A stretch of 42,017 bases of DNA. Source: Pseudomonadota bacterium (GTDB lineage: Bacteria; Desulfobacterota; Desulfovibrionia; Desulfovibrionales; Desulfovibrionaceae). Under the pieces are notes generated by a model. It had not been told where the DNA came from. It saw only the letters and a program-made list of their open reading frames with translations, and searched no databases. The DNA lies in assembly GCA_023399375.1 (NCBI GenBank), contig JAEWPX010000166.1, positions 1 to 42,017 on the forward strand. Reading direction: 5' to 3'. Shown in pieces: positions 17,972 to 26,565 of the stretch. Numbering within the stretch: position 1 is the stretch's first letter; each line of letters opens with the position of its first letter. The position numbers were made by a program, and so were the translations under genes.

Positions 17972-17987
17972 TGGCACGAGGATTGCC
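17972..17987 (+). promoter_or_regulatory. Sigma-54 (-24/-12) promoter of the lactate oxidation operon
   Basis: TGGCACGAGGATTGCC contains the invariant GG (17973-17974) and GC (17985-17986) at 12-bp centre spacing and matches the consensus TGGCAC-N5-TTGC almost perfectly. Transcription should begin near 17998, giving a 5' leader of about 58 nt before the por ATG with its AAGGAG site. It is the only convincing sigma-54 site I saw in the window and lies directly downstream of a sigma-54 activator gene. Confidence 0.93.
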
Positions 17988-18055
17988 TAGGGAGGAAGCG
18001 TCGACCCGGCCTTCCTTCTTTTCGGTCGAACGACAACCTTCAAGGAGACGCGAGC

Positions 18056-21000
18056 ATGGCCAAGAAGATGAAAAGCATGGACGGCAATACCGCCACGACC
18101 CATATCGCTTACGCCTTAAGCGATACGGCAGCCATCTATCCCATCACCCCCTCGTCCACCATGGGCGAGATCGCGGACGAGTGGGCGGCCAAGGGCCTGA
18201 AAAACATCTTCGGCCAGACCGTAACCATCCGCGAAATGCAGTCCGAAGCCGGCGCGGCCGGCGCGGTGCACGGCTCCTTGGCCGCAGGCGCCCTGACCAC
18301 CACCTTCACCGCCTCCCAGGGCCTGCTCCTCATGATCCCCAACATGTTCAAGATCGCCGGCGAACTTCTGCCGGCCGTCTTCCACGTTTCGGCCCGCGCC
18401 GTGGCCACCCACGCCCTGTCGATCTTCGGCGACCACTCCGACGTCATGGCCGCCCGCTCCACCGGCTTCGCCCAGATCGCCTCGGCCTCGGTCCAGGAGT
18501 GCATGGACCTGGCGCTCGTCGCCCACCTGTCGGCGATCGAGGGCAGCGTGCCCTTCGTCCATTTCTTCGACGGCTTCCGCACCTCGCACGAGATCCAGAA
18601 GATCGAGGTCATCGACTACGAAGACATCAAGGGGCTGGTCAATTACGAGAAGATCGCCGCCTTCCGCGCCAAGGCCATGAACCCCGAGCACCCCGACCTG
18701 CGCGGCACCGCCCAGAACCCGGACATCTTCTTCCAGGGCCGCGAGCGCTCCAATCCCTACTACCAGGTGCTGCCCGGCATCGTTTCGGCCATGATGGACA
18801 AGGTCGGCGCGCTGACCGGCCGTCCCTACAAGCTCTTCGACTACGTGGGCGCGCCCGACGCCGACCGCGTCATCGTGTCCATGGGCTCCTCGTGCGAAAC
18901 CGTCGAGGAAGTGGTCAACTACTTAAACGCCAAGGGCGAGAAGGTGGGCCTGGTCAAGGTGCGCCTGTTCCGCCCGTTCGCCCCGGATGCGCTCTTTAAG
19001 GTCATGCCCGCCTCGGCCGAGGTCGTCACCGTGCTCGACCGCAGCAAGGAGCCGGGAAGCCTCGGCGATCCGCTCTACCAGGACGTGTGCGCGGCGTTCA
19101 TCGAACGCGGCGGCGCGATTCCCAAGCTCATGAGCGGCCGCTACGGCCTGGGGTCCAAGGAATTCCGCCCCGGCATGGCCAAGTCGATCTACGACAACAT
19201 GGCTGCGGCCACGCCCAAGCGCCACTTCGTCGTCGGCATCAACGACGACGTGTCCGGCTCCTCCCTGCCCATGGGCGGTCCGCTGCCCACGGTCCCCGAA
19301 GGCACCGTGCAGTGCAAGTTCTGGGGCTTCGGCTCCGACGGCACCGTCGGCGCGAACAAGTCGGCGATCAAGATCATCGGCGACAACACCGACCTCTACG
19401 CCCAGGGCTACTTCGCCTACGACTCCAAAAAGTCCGGCGGCATCACCGTCTCCCACCTGCGTTTCGGCAAAAAGCCCATCCAGTCCACCTACCTGGTCGA
19501 CGCCGCGGACTACATCGCCTGCCACAAGCCGAGCTACGTGCACATCTACGACATCCTGGAAGGGATCAAGGAAGGCGGCACGTTCGTGCTCAACTCCTCC
19601 TGGAACACCCCAGAGGAGTTCGAGGCCAACCTGCCCGGCCATATGCTGCGCACCATCGCGGACAAGAAGCTCAAGGTCTACAACATCGACGCCGTGGCCA
19701 TCGGCGCCAAGACCGGCCTCGGCGCGCGCATCAACATGGTGATGCAGACCGCCTTCTTCAAGCTGGCCGGCGTGCTGCCCATCGAACAGGCCATCAGCCT
19801 GCTCAAGGATTCCATCCAGAAGGCCTACGGCAAGAAGGGCGAGAAGATCGTCAAGATGAACGTCGACGCCGTGGACATGGCCATGGACGGGCTGGTCGAG
19901 ATCAAGGTGCCGGACTCCTGGGCCAGCGCCAAGGACGCCGCCGAGGCCGCGCCCAACGAACCCGAGTACTTCAACAAGGTCATCCGGCCCATCCTGGCCC
20001 AGAAGGGCGACGAGCAGCCGGTTTCCGCCTTCGCCGAGAACGGCTCCTTCCCCACCGCCACCTCGCAGTACGAAAAGCGCGGCGTGGCCATCAACATCCC
20101 GCACTGGATCAAGGAAAACTGCATCCAGTGCAACCAGTGCTCGTTCGTGTGTCCCCACGCCACCATCCGGCCGTTTTTGGCCGACGAGGCCGAAATGGCC
20201 AAGGCGCCGGACTCCTACGAAACCCTGCCGGCCACGGGCAAGGAGCTCAAGGGCCTTGCCTATCGCATGCAGGTCTTCCCCATGGACTGCATGGGCTGCG
20301 GCTCCTGCGCCGACGTCTGTCCGGCCAAGCAGAAGGCGCTCGTGATGAAGCCTCTGGAAGAGGAAATGGCGACCCAGGTGGCCAACAACACCTTCGCCAT
20401 GTCGCTTAAAAACAAGGGCGCGCTGGTCAAGCGCGAAAACCTCAAGGGCAGCCAGTTCTACCAGCCGCTGCTCGAGTTCTCGGGCGCTTGCGCCGGTTGC
20501 GGCGAAACCCCGTACGTCAAGCTCCTCACCCAGCTCTTCGGCGAACGCATGATGGTGGCCAACGCCACGGGTTGCTCCTCCATCTGGGGCGGCTCCGCGC
20601 CCACCGCGCCGTATGCCGTCAATGCCGAAGGCTTCGGCCCGGCCTGGAACAATTCGCTCTTTGAGGACGCGGCCGAGTTCGGCTTCGGCTACAACATGGC
20701 CCTCAAGCAGCGCCGCGACAAACTGGCCGACAACGTGCAGGCCGCACTTTCCGGCTCGCTTTCCGACGCGCTGCGCGCAGCCATGGCCGGCTGGCTGGCG
20801 AATAAGGACGACGCCGCCGGCTCCCGCCAGTACGGCGACCAGATGAAATCCCTGCTCGACAAGAACGTGCCCGCCCAGGCCGCGATCCTGGCCGATGCCG
20901 ACATCTTCACGAAAAAGTCCGTGTGGATCTTCGGCGGCGACGGCTGGGCCTACGACATCGGCTACGGCGGCCTCGACCACGTCATCGCCTCGGGCGAGGA

Positions 21001-21697
21001 CGTCAACATCCTGGTCATGGACACCGAGGTCTACTCCAACACCGGCGGCCAGGCTTCCAAGGCCACGCCGCTCGGGGCCATCGCCAAGTTCGCCGCGGCC
21101 GGCAAGGTCACCGGAAAAAAGGATCTGGCCCGCATGGCCATGACCTACGGCTACGTCTACGTGGCTTCCATCGCCATGGGCGCGGACAAGAACCAAGCGC
21201 TGAAGGCCTTCCTCGAAGCCGAGGCGCACAAGGGCCCCTCCATCGTCATCGCCTACGCCCCCTGCATCAACCAGGGCATCCGCAAGGGCATGGGCAAGTC
21301 CATGGAAGAGGCCAAGCTCGCCGTGGAAACCGGCTACTGGCCGCTGTTCCGCTTCAACCCGGACATGAAGGCCCAGGGCAAGAATCCGCTGACCATCGAC
21401 TCCAAGGCCCCGGCCGGCGACTTCCAGGGCTTCCTGTCCGGCGAAGTGCGCTACGCCGCCCTGGAGAAGATGCACCCCGACATGTCCAAGCGCTACCGCG
21501 CCTCCATGGAAGCGGCCTACAAGGAACGTTACAAGGAGCTTGAATATCTGGCCGCCATGCCGGTCTTTGACGGTCCTGCCGGGGCCGGCGCGACTGGCGC
21601 GGCCAACGATCCGGCCTTCTGCGCCACTGCGGAAACCGCCGAACACGCGCGCCCCGAAACCGGAGAGCCTTGCGACGAAGGCCGTTCCGGGAAATAA
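18056..21697 (+). CDS. por: Pyruvate:ferredoxin (flavodoxin) oxidoreductase, single-chain
   Basis: A 1213-residue homodimeric-type PFOR that oxidises pyruvate with CoA to acetyl-CoA and CO2, passing electrons to ferredoxin. In order: pyruvate-binding domain I ('IYPITPSSTMGEIADEWA'), CoA and linker domains, two ferredoxin-type clusters starting at C689 ('CIQCNQCSFVCP') and C745 ('CMGCGSCADVCP'), and the proximal cluster ligands C812, C815, C840 and C1070. The TPP domain has 'GDGWAYDIGYGGLDHVIASG' and 'MDTEVYSNTGGQASKATPLG'. Numbering follows the D. africanus enzyme closely. A C-terminal tail carries C1189 and C1206, 17 residues apart, as in the protective disulfide of the D. africanus enzyme. 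The ATG at 18056 has AAGGAG upstream. First gene of the lactate operon. Confidence 0.97.
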   Translation: MAKKMKSMDGNTATTHIAYALSDTAAIYPITPSSTMGEIADEWAAKGLKNIFGQTVTIREMQSEAGAAGAVHGSLAAGALTTTFTASQGLLLMIPNMFKIAGELLPAVFHVSARAVATHALSIFGDHSDVMAARSTGFAQIASASVQECMDLALVAHLSAIEGSVPFVHFFDGFRTSHEIQKIEVIDYEDIKGLVNYEKIAAFRAKAMNPEHPDLRGTAQNPDIFFQGRERSNPYYQVLPGIVSAMMDKVGALTGRPYKLFDYVGAPDADRVIVSMGSSCETVEEVVNYLNAKGEKVGLVKVRLFRPFAPDALFKVMPASAEVVTVLDRSKEPGSLGDPLYQDVCAAFIERGGAIPKLMSGRYGLGSKEFRPGMAKSIYDNMAAATPKRHFVVGINDDVSGSSLPMGGPLPTVPEGTVQCKFWGFGSDGTVGANKSAIKIIGDNTDLYAQGYFAYDSKKSGGITVSHLRFGKKPIQSTYLVDAADYIACHKPSYVHIYDILEGIKEGGTFVLNSSWNTPEEFEANLPGHMLRTIADKKLKVYNIDAVAIGAKTGLGARINMVMQTAFFKLAGVLPIEQAISLLKDSIQKAYGKKGEKIVKMNVDAVDMAMDGLVEIKVPDSWASAKDAAEAAPNEPEYFNKVIRPILAQKGDEQPVSAFAENGSFPTATSQYEKRGVAINIPHWIKENCIQCNQCSFVCPHATIRPFLADEAEMAKAPDSYETLPATGKELKGLAYRMQVFPMDCMGCGSCADVCPAKQKALVMKPLEEEMATQVANNTFAMSLKNKGALVKRENLKGSQFYQPLLEFSGACAGCGETPYVKLLTQLFGERMMVANATGCSSIWGGSAPTAPYAVNAEGFGPAWNNSLFEDAAEFGFGYNMALKQRRDKLADNVQAALSGSLSDALRAAMAGWLANKDDAAGSRQYGDQMKSLLDKNVPAQAAILADADIFTKKSVWIFGGDGWAYDIGYGGLDHVIASGEDVNILVMDTEVYSNTGGQASKATPLGAIAKFAAAGKVTGKKDLARMAMTYGYVYVASIAMGADKNQALKAFLEAEAHKGPSIVIAYAPCINQGIRKGMGKSMEEAKLAVETGYWPLFRFNPDMKAQGKNPLTIDSKAPAGDFQGFLSGEVRYAALEKMHPDMSKRYRASMEAAYKERYKELEYLAAMPVFDGPAGAGATGAANDPAFCATAETAEHARPETGEPCDEGRSGK

Positions 21698-21715
21698 GCC
21701 AAAGCGAGAAGAAAC

Positions 21716-23095
21716 ATGGATAACCACCTGTCCCAGAAGTTCGAGGAAATCGTCGGCAAGGAAAACGTCCTGGCCAGCGAGGTGGACCGCCATTCGTACT
21801 CCTACGACGCGGCTGTCCTTCCCCCAAAGCTCCCTGCCCTGGCCGTGCGTCCCGAGACGCCCGAGGCTCTGGGACGGGTGGTGAAAACATGCAACGAACT
21901 CGGACTGCCGCTGACCGTGCGCGGTTCGGGAACCAACCTCTCCGGCGGCACCATCCCCTCTCCGGGGGGGGTGGTCGCCCTGACCGGGGCGCTGAACAAG
22001 ATCATCGAGATCAACGAAGCCGACATGTACGCCGTGGTGCAAACCGGCGTGGTCACGGCCAAGTTCGCTGCCGAGGTGGCCAAGCGCGGCCTGTTTTATC
22101 CGCCCGATCCGGGCAGCCAGGCCGTGTCCACCATCGGCGGCAACGTCGCCGAGAACGCCGGGGGCCTGCGCGGCCTCAAATACGGGGTCACCAAGGACTA
22201 CGTCATGGGCCTCTCCCTCTATGACGTGGACGGGGAACTCGTCAAAACCGGCTCGCGCACGGTCAAGTGCGTCACCGGCATGAACCTGCACGGGCTCATG
22301 GTCGGATCCGAAGGCACGCTCGGGGTGTTCAACGAGATCATCCTCAAGCTCGTGCCGCCGCCCAAGGCCAGCAAGGCCATGATGGCCGTCTTCGACGACC
22401 TGGGCAAGGCCTCGGAGACCGTGGCCGCCATCATCGCGGCCAAGATCGTGCCCGCGACGCTTGAGTATATGGACGACTTCACGATCAAGACCGTTGAGGA
22501 CTTCGCCCATGCGGGCCTGCCCACCGACGCCAAGGCGCTGCTGCTCATCGAAGTGGACGGGCACCCGGCGCAGGTCGAGGAGGAAGCCTCCGAGGTCGAA
22601 GCCATCTGCAAGCGCGTGGGCGCCACGCGCATCCACGTGGCCACGGACGCGGCCGAACGCAACAAGGTCTGGGAAGCCCGCCGCGCGGCCCTTTCGGCCC
22701 TGGCCCGGGTGCGCCCGACCACGGTGCTCGAGGACGCCACGGTGCCGCGCTCCCAGATCCCGGCCATGGTCGGCGCGCTGGAGAAAATCGCGTCCAAGTT
22801 CAAGCTGACCATCGGCACATTCGGCCACGCCGGCGACGGCAACCTGCATCCGACCATCCTCACCGACAAGCGCGACCATGAAGAATGGAAGCGCGTCGAA
22901 GCGGCCATCGACGAGATCTTCGACGTGGCCCTCTCCCTTGGCGGAACCCTGTCCGGCGAACACGGCATCGGCACCGCCAAGTCCAAATACATGGCCAAGG
23001 AAGTGGGCATGGGCTCCATCCTCTACGCCAGGAAGCTGAAAAAAGCCCTGGATCCCAAGGGAATTCTCAATCCCGGCAAGATCACGGGGGAATGA
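21716..23095 (+). CDS. dld: FAD-linked D-lactate dehydrogenase (GlcD family)
   Basis: A 459-residue flavoprotein. The PCMH FAD-binding domain shows 'PLTVRGSGTNLSGGTIPSPG', 'PDPGSQAVSTIGGNVAENAG' and 'MVGSEGTLGVFNEIILKLVP'. The C-terminal catalytic domain has 'IGTFGHAGDGNLHPT' and 'LSGEHGIGTAKSKYM', the conserved histidines of the GlcD/Dld group. It should oxidise D-lactate to pyruvate and hand electrons to the Fe-S protein encoded next, whose start is 1 nt after this stop. Glycolate as substrate cannot be ruled out by sequence, but the operon context favours lactate. It lies 18 nt after por. Confidence 0.93.
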   Translation: MDNHLSQKFEEIVGKENVLASEVDRHSYSYDAAVLPPKLPALAVRPETPEALGRVVKTCNELGLPLTVRGSGTNLSGGTIPSPGGVVALTGALNKIIEINEADMYAVVQTGVVTAKFAAEVAKRGLFYPPDPGSQAVSTIGGNVAENAGGLRGLKYGVTKDYVMGLSLYDVDGELVKTGSRTVKCVTGMNLHGLMVGSEGTLGVFNEIILKLVPPPKASKAMMAVFDDLGKASETVAAIIAAKIVPATLEYMDDFTIKTVEDFAHAGLPTDAKALLLIEVDGHPAQVEEEASEVEAICKRVGATRIHVATDAAERNKVWEARRAALSALARVRPTTVLEDATVPRSQIPAMVGALEKIASKFKLTIGTFGHAGDGNLHPTILTDKRDHEEWKRVEAAIDEIFDVALSLGGTLSGEHGIGTAKSKYMAKEVGMGSILYARKLKKALDPKGILNPGKITGE

Positions 23096-23096
23096 T

Positions 23097-24395
23097 ATGA
23101 GCGAGATGCGTGAACTGGTCGGCCTGCTCAAGCAGATCGACGACCAGCTTGTGGCCTGCATGCGCTGCGGCATGTGCCAGGCCGTGTGCCCCCTCTACGC
23201 GGAAACGGGGCTTGAGGGTCATGTGGCCCGGGGCAAGATCGCCCTGCTCGAATGCCTGGCCGACGAGGTCATCAAGGACCCGGCCGGCGTCAAGGAACGC
23301 CTGGACGCGTGCCTTTTGTGCGGCTCGTGCCAGGCCAACTGCCCGAGCGGCGTCAAGGCCCTGGACATCTTCCTCAAGGCCCGGGCCTTCCTCACGGGCT
23401 ACTACGGCCTGCCGCCGGTCAAGCGGGCGATCTTCCGGGGGCTCCTCAAAAATCCCCGGCTGTTCGACTCCGTCATGTCCATCGCGGCCAAGTTCCAAGG
23501 CATCTTCACCCGTCCGGTCAACGACATGGTGGGTTCGTCGTGCGCCAGGGTATTCTCCAATCTGCTGGAGGGCCGCCATTTCGCGCCCCTGGCCGGTTCC
23601 GCCCTGCACGCGACCCAGGCCGAGCGCGACACGCCGCGCGGCCCTTCGGGCCTCAAGGTGGCGTTCTTCTACGGCTGCGTGGTGGACAAGATGTTCCCGC
23701 GCATCGGCAAGGCCGTCCTCGATGTCTGCGACCATCACGGCGTCGGCGTCTATATGCCCCACGGCCAGGCCTGCTGCGGCATCCCGGCCCTGTCCTCGGG
23801 CGATCGCGACACCTTCGAGACCCTGGTCGCCGCGAACATGAAGCTCTTCGGCGACCACGACTTTGACGTGCTGGTCACGCCCTGCGCCACCTGCACCTCG
23901 ACCATCAAGAAAATATGGCCGCTGATGGCCGAAGGCCTGCCCGAGTCCACCCGGTTCAAGATCCGGGAGCTCGCGGCGAAGGTCAAGGATATCAGTGCCT
24001 TTCTGGTCCAGGACCTCAAGGTGGCCCCTGCGGCCGCCGGCGCGGGCGACATCGCGGTCACCTACCACGATCCCTGCCACCTGAAAAAATCCCTGGGCAT
24101 TTCCGCCGAGCCCAGGCTCTTGCTCGCGGCCAACCCGCGCTACCGCCTCATCGAGATGGAAGGCGCGGATTCGTGCTGCGGTTCCGGCGGAAGCTTCACC
24201 TTGCAGCATTACGACCTCTCCAAGCGCATTGGAAAGCGTAAGCGGGACAACATCGTCGCCACGGGAGCCTCCGTTGTGGCCACGAGCTGCCCTGCATGCA
24301 TGCTGCAAATCGGGGACATGCTGTCCCAGGCCGGCGACAAGCTGGCCATCCGGCATCCGGTGGAGATCTACGCGGAGACTCTGGCCGGGAAGTAG
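23097..24395 (+). CDS. GlcF/CCG-type iron-sulfur subunit of D-lactate dehydrogenase
   Basis: A 432-residue soluble electron carrier. Two [4Fe-4S] motifs lie near the N-terminus, 'CMRCGMCQAVCP' and 'CLLCGSCQANCP'. The C-terminal half has two CCG domains, with 'CVVDKMFPRIGKA', 'GQACCGIPAL', 'HDPCHLKKSLG' and 'DSCCGSGGSF', which bind a further cluster in heterodisulfide-reductase-like proteins. It is the usual partner of GlcD/Dld flavoproteins and would pass electrons from lactate to membrane quinone or a soluble acceptor. It starts 1 nt after dld, so tight coupling is expected. 36 nt separate it from the next gene. Confidence 0.93.
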   Translation: MSEMRELVGLLKQIDDQLVACMRCGMCQAVCPLYAETGLEGHVARGKIALLECLADEVIKDPAGVKERLDACLLCGSCQANCPSGVKALDIFLKARAFLTGYYGLPPVKRAIFRGLLKNPRLFDSVMSIAAKFQGIFTRPVNDMVGSSCARVFSNLLEGRHFAPLAGSALHATQAERDTPRGPSGLKVAFFYGCVVDKMFPRIGKAVLDVCDHHGVGVYMPHGQACCGIPALSSGDRDTFETLVAANMKLFGDHDFDVLVTPCATCTSTIKKIWPLMAEGLPESTRFKIRELAAKVKDISAFLVQDLKVAPAAAGAGDIAVTYHDPCHLKKSLGISAEPRLLLAANPRYRLIEMEGADSCCGSGGSFTLQHYDLSKRIGKRKRDNIVATGASVVATSCPACMLQIGDMLSQAGDKLAIRHPVEIYAETLAGK

Positions 24396-24431
24396 CCCGG
24401 CCGCACCCCAAAAGGCGAGCGAGGTAACTTA

Positions 24432-26543
24432 ATGAGTTTTAAAGAGAACATCCAGGCGCTATTCGCGCCGAAAACCGTAGCCGTCATCGGCGCCTCCGCG
24501 GCGCCGGGCAAGGTCGGCCATACGGTAGTCAAAAACATGCAGGAGGCCGGGTTCAAGGGGACGCTCATCCCCGTGAACCCCAAAGCCGACGAAATCATGG
24601 GCCTGCCCGTGACCAAGCGCATCGAGGACCTGCCCGTGGGTCTCGACCTGGCCGTCATCGTCGTGCCCGTGGCCGCGGTCGTGCCCTCCATGGAGGCCCT
24701 GGCCGCCATCAAGTGCAAGTCCGCCATCATCATCACGGCAGGCTTCAAGGAAGTGGGCAAGGAAGGGGCGGCTCTCGAAAGAAAGCTCATCGAAATCTGC
24801 ACCGCCAACGACATCGCCATGGTCGGCCCCAACTGCCTGGGCCTTTTAAGCACCCACAACGACAACAACGCGTCGTTCGCCGCCGGTTATCCCAAACAGG
24901 GCTCCATCGCCTTCTTCTCCCAGTCCGGCGCGCTGTGCACGGCCATCCTCGACTGGGCCCTCGGCGAGGAAGTCGGCTTCTCCAAGTTCGTGTCCATGGG
25001 CAACATGGCCGTGGTCAACGAAGCCAACATGCTCGAATACCTGCGCACGGACCCCAACACCAAGGTCATCCTCGGCTACATCGAAAACGTCTCCAACGGC
25101 GCGGACTTCATCGAGCAGGCCGCCAAGGTCTGCCGGGAAAAACCCGTCATCATGATCAAGTCCGGCACCACCGCGGCCGGCGCCAAAGCCGCCTCGTCCC
25201 ACACCGGCGCCATCGCCGGCTCGGACGCGGCCTACACCGCCGCCTTCCGCAAGACCGGCGTCATCCGCGCGGGCGACATGGCCACCCTGTTCGACCTCGC
25301 CCTGGCCTTCTCCACCCAGCCCCTGCCCGAAGGGCCGGGCCTTTGCGTGGTGACCAACGCCGGCGGCCCCGGCATCCTGGCGGCCGACGCCACGGAGAAA
25401 TCGCCCCTGCTGCACATGGCGCGCTTAAGCAACACGACCATCGAGCGGCTCAAGGAATTCCTGCCGCCCTACGCTTCGCTGTACAACCCCATCGACGTGG
25501 TGGGCGACGCCCCGGCCGAGCGCTACCGCAAGACCCTGGAAGTGGTCATCGACGATCCCCAGGTCAACTCCATCCTGGTGCTGCTGACGCCGACGGCCTC
25601 CGCCCAGATCGTCGAGACGGCCGAGGCCATCATCGACATCGCCAAGCTCACGAAGAAGCCCATCTTCGTCAACTACATGGGCGGCATGCGCATCGAGCCA
25701 GGCGTGCGGATGCTCGGCGACGCCGGCATCCCCTGCTCCATCTATCCCGAGCCGCTGATCCGCAGCATCGAGACCATGTACCACTACAACCTCTGGCGGC
25801 AGACCCCGGCCCAGGAATACCCGGACATCCGCCGCAACCGCCAGAAGGCCAGGCTCGTCATCAACGAGGCCCGGGCCAAGGGCGCGACCGAGGTCGTGGA
25901 ATTCCAGGCCCAGGAAGTGCTGCGCGCCTACAACCTGCCGACGCCGAACACGGTGCTCGCCCGCTCCTCCGACGAGGCCGTGGCCGGCGCGGAAAAGATC
26001 GGCTACCCGGTAGTCCTCAAGATCGCCTCGCCGCAAATCTCGCACAAGTCTGACGTGGGCGGCGTCAAGGTCAACCTCGCCGACGCCGAAGCCGTGAAAA
26101 ACGCCTTCTTCGACATCACGGCACGAGCCCAGCGCCTGCGGCCCGAAGCCTACATCGCCGGCTGCCTGGTTCAGGAAATGGCGCCCAAGGGCTGCAAGGA
26201 GATCATCATCGGCTTCAAGCGCGATGAGCAGTTCGGGCCGCTGCTGATGTTCGGCCTCGGCGGCATCTACGTGGAGATCCTCAAGGACATCGCCTTCCGC
26301 CTCGCGCCGCTCGGCCGCGACGATGCGAAGAACATCATCCGCGAGATCAAGTCCTACATGCTGCTCAAGGGAGTGCGCGGCGAGCCGCCGGTCAACTTCC
26401 AGGCCATCGAAGACATCCTGCTCACCATGTCCGAACTCGCGCTGGATTTCCCGGAAATCCAGGAGGCGGAGTTCAACCCCGTGCTCGTCAATGCCGAGAA
26501 GGCCGTGGTGGCCGACGTGCGCATCACTTTGAGCGCCCAATAA
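24432..26543 (+). CDS. Acetate-CoA ligase (ADP-forming), single-chain alpha-beta fusion
   Basis: A 703-residue enzyme that makes acetate and ATP directly from acetyl-CoA, ADP and phosphate. Domain order: CoA-binding Rossmann domain (about 8-130, 'KTVAVIGASAAPGKVGHTVV'), succinyl-CoA-ligase-like domains (about 145-455) and a C-terminal ATP-grasp domain (about 475-700, 'GYPVVLKIASPQISHKSDVG', 'GLGGIYVEILKD'). The phospho-acceptor histidine is H257 in 'SSHTGAIAGSDAAYT', as in archaeal ADP-forming acetyl-CoA synthetases. In D. vulgaris the matching operon encodes phosphotransacetylase and acetate kinase, neither of which is present here. It therefore probably completes lactate fermentation/oxidation with substrate-level ATP formation. 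Acyl-CoA preference is not proven by sequence. Confidence 0.92.
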   Translation: MSFKENIQALFAPKTVAVIGASAAPGKVGHTVVKNMQEAGFKGTLIPVNPKADEIMGLPVTKRIEDLPVGLDLAVIVVPVAAVVPSMEALAAIKCKSAIIITAGFKEVGKEGAALERKLIEICTANDIAMVGPNCLGLLSTHNDNNASFAAGYPKQGSIAFFSQSGALCTAILDWALGEEVGFSKFVSMGNMAVVNEANMLEYLRTDPNTKVILGYIENVSNGADFIEQAAKVCREKPVIMIKSGTTAAGAKAASSHTGAIAGSDAAYTAAFRKTGVIRAGDMATLFDLALAFSTQPLPEGPGLCVVTNAGGPGILAADATEKSPLLHMARLSNTTIERLKEFLPPYASLYNPIDVVGDAPAERYRKTLEVVIDDPQVNSILVLLTPTASAQIVETAEAIIDIAKLTKKPIFVNYMGGMRIEPGVRMLGDAGIPCSIYPEPLIRSIETMYHYNLWRQTPAQEYPDIRRNRQKARLVINEARAKGATEVVEFQAQEVLRAYNLPTPNTVLARSSDEAVAGAEKIGYPVVLKIASPQISHKSDVGGVKVNLADAEAVKNAFFDITARAQRLRPEAYIAGCLVQEMAPKGCKEIIIGFKRDEQFGPLLMFGLGGIYVEILKDIAFRLAPLGRDDAKNIIREIKSYMLLKGVRGEPPVNFQAIEDILLTMSELALDFPEIQEAEFNPVLVNAEKAVVADVRITLSAQ

Positions 26544-26565
26544 GAACACCAGGAGGAACAATCCT

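Noticed and set aside
18923..23173. A 1416-codon open frame on the minus strand, antisense to por and dld
   Set aside because: High GC in the third codon positions of por/dld removes stops from the antisense frame. The translation is low-complexity (Gly, His, Val, Asp rich), matches no family and has no ribosome site; the plus-strand genes are certain.
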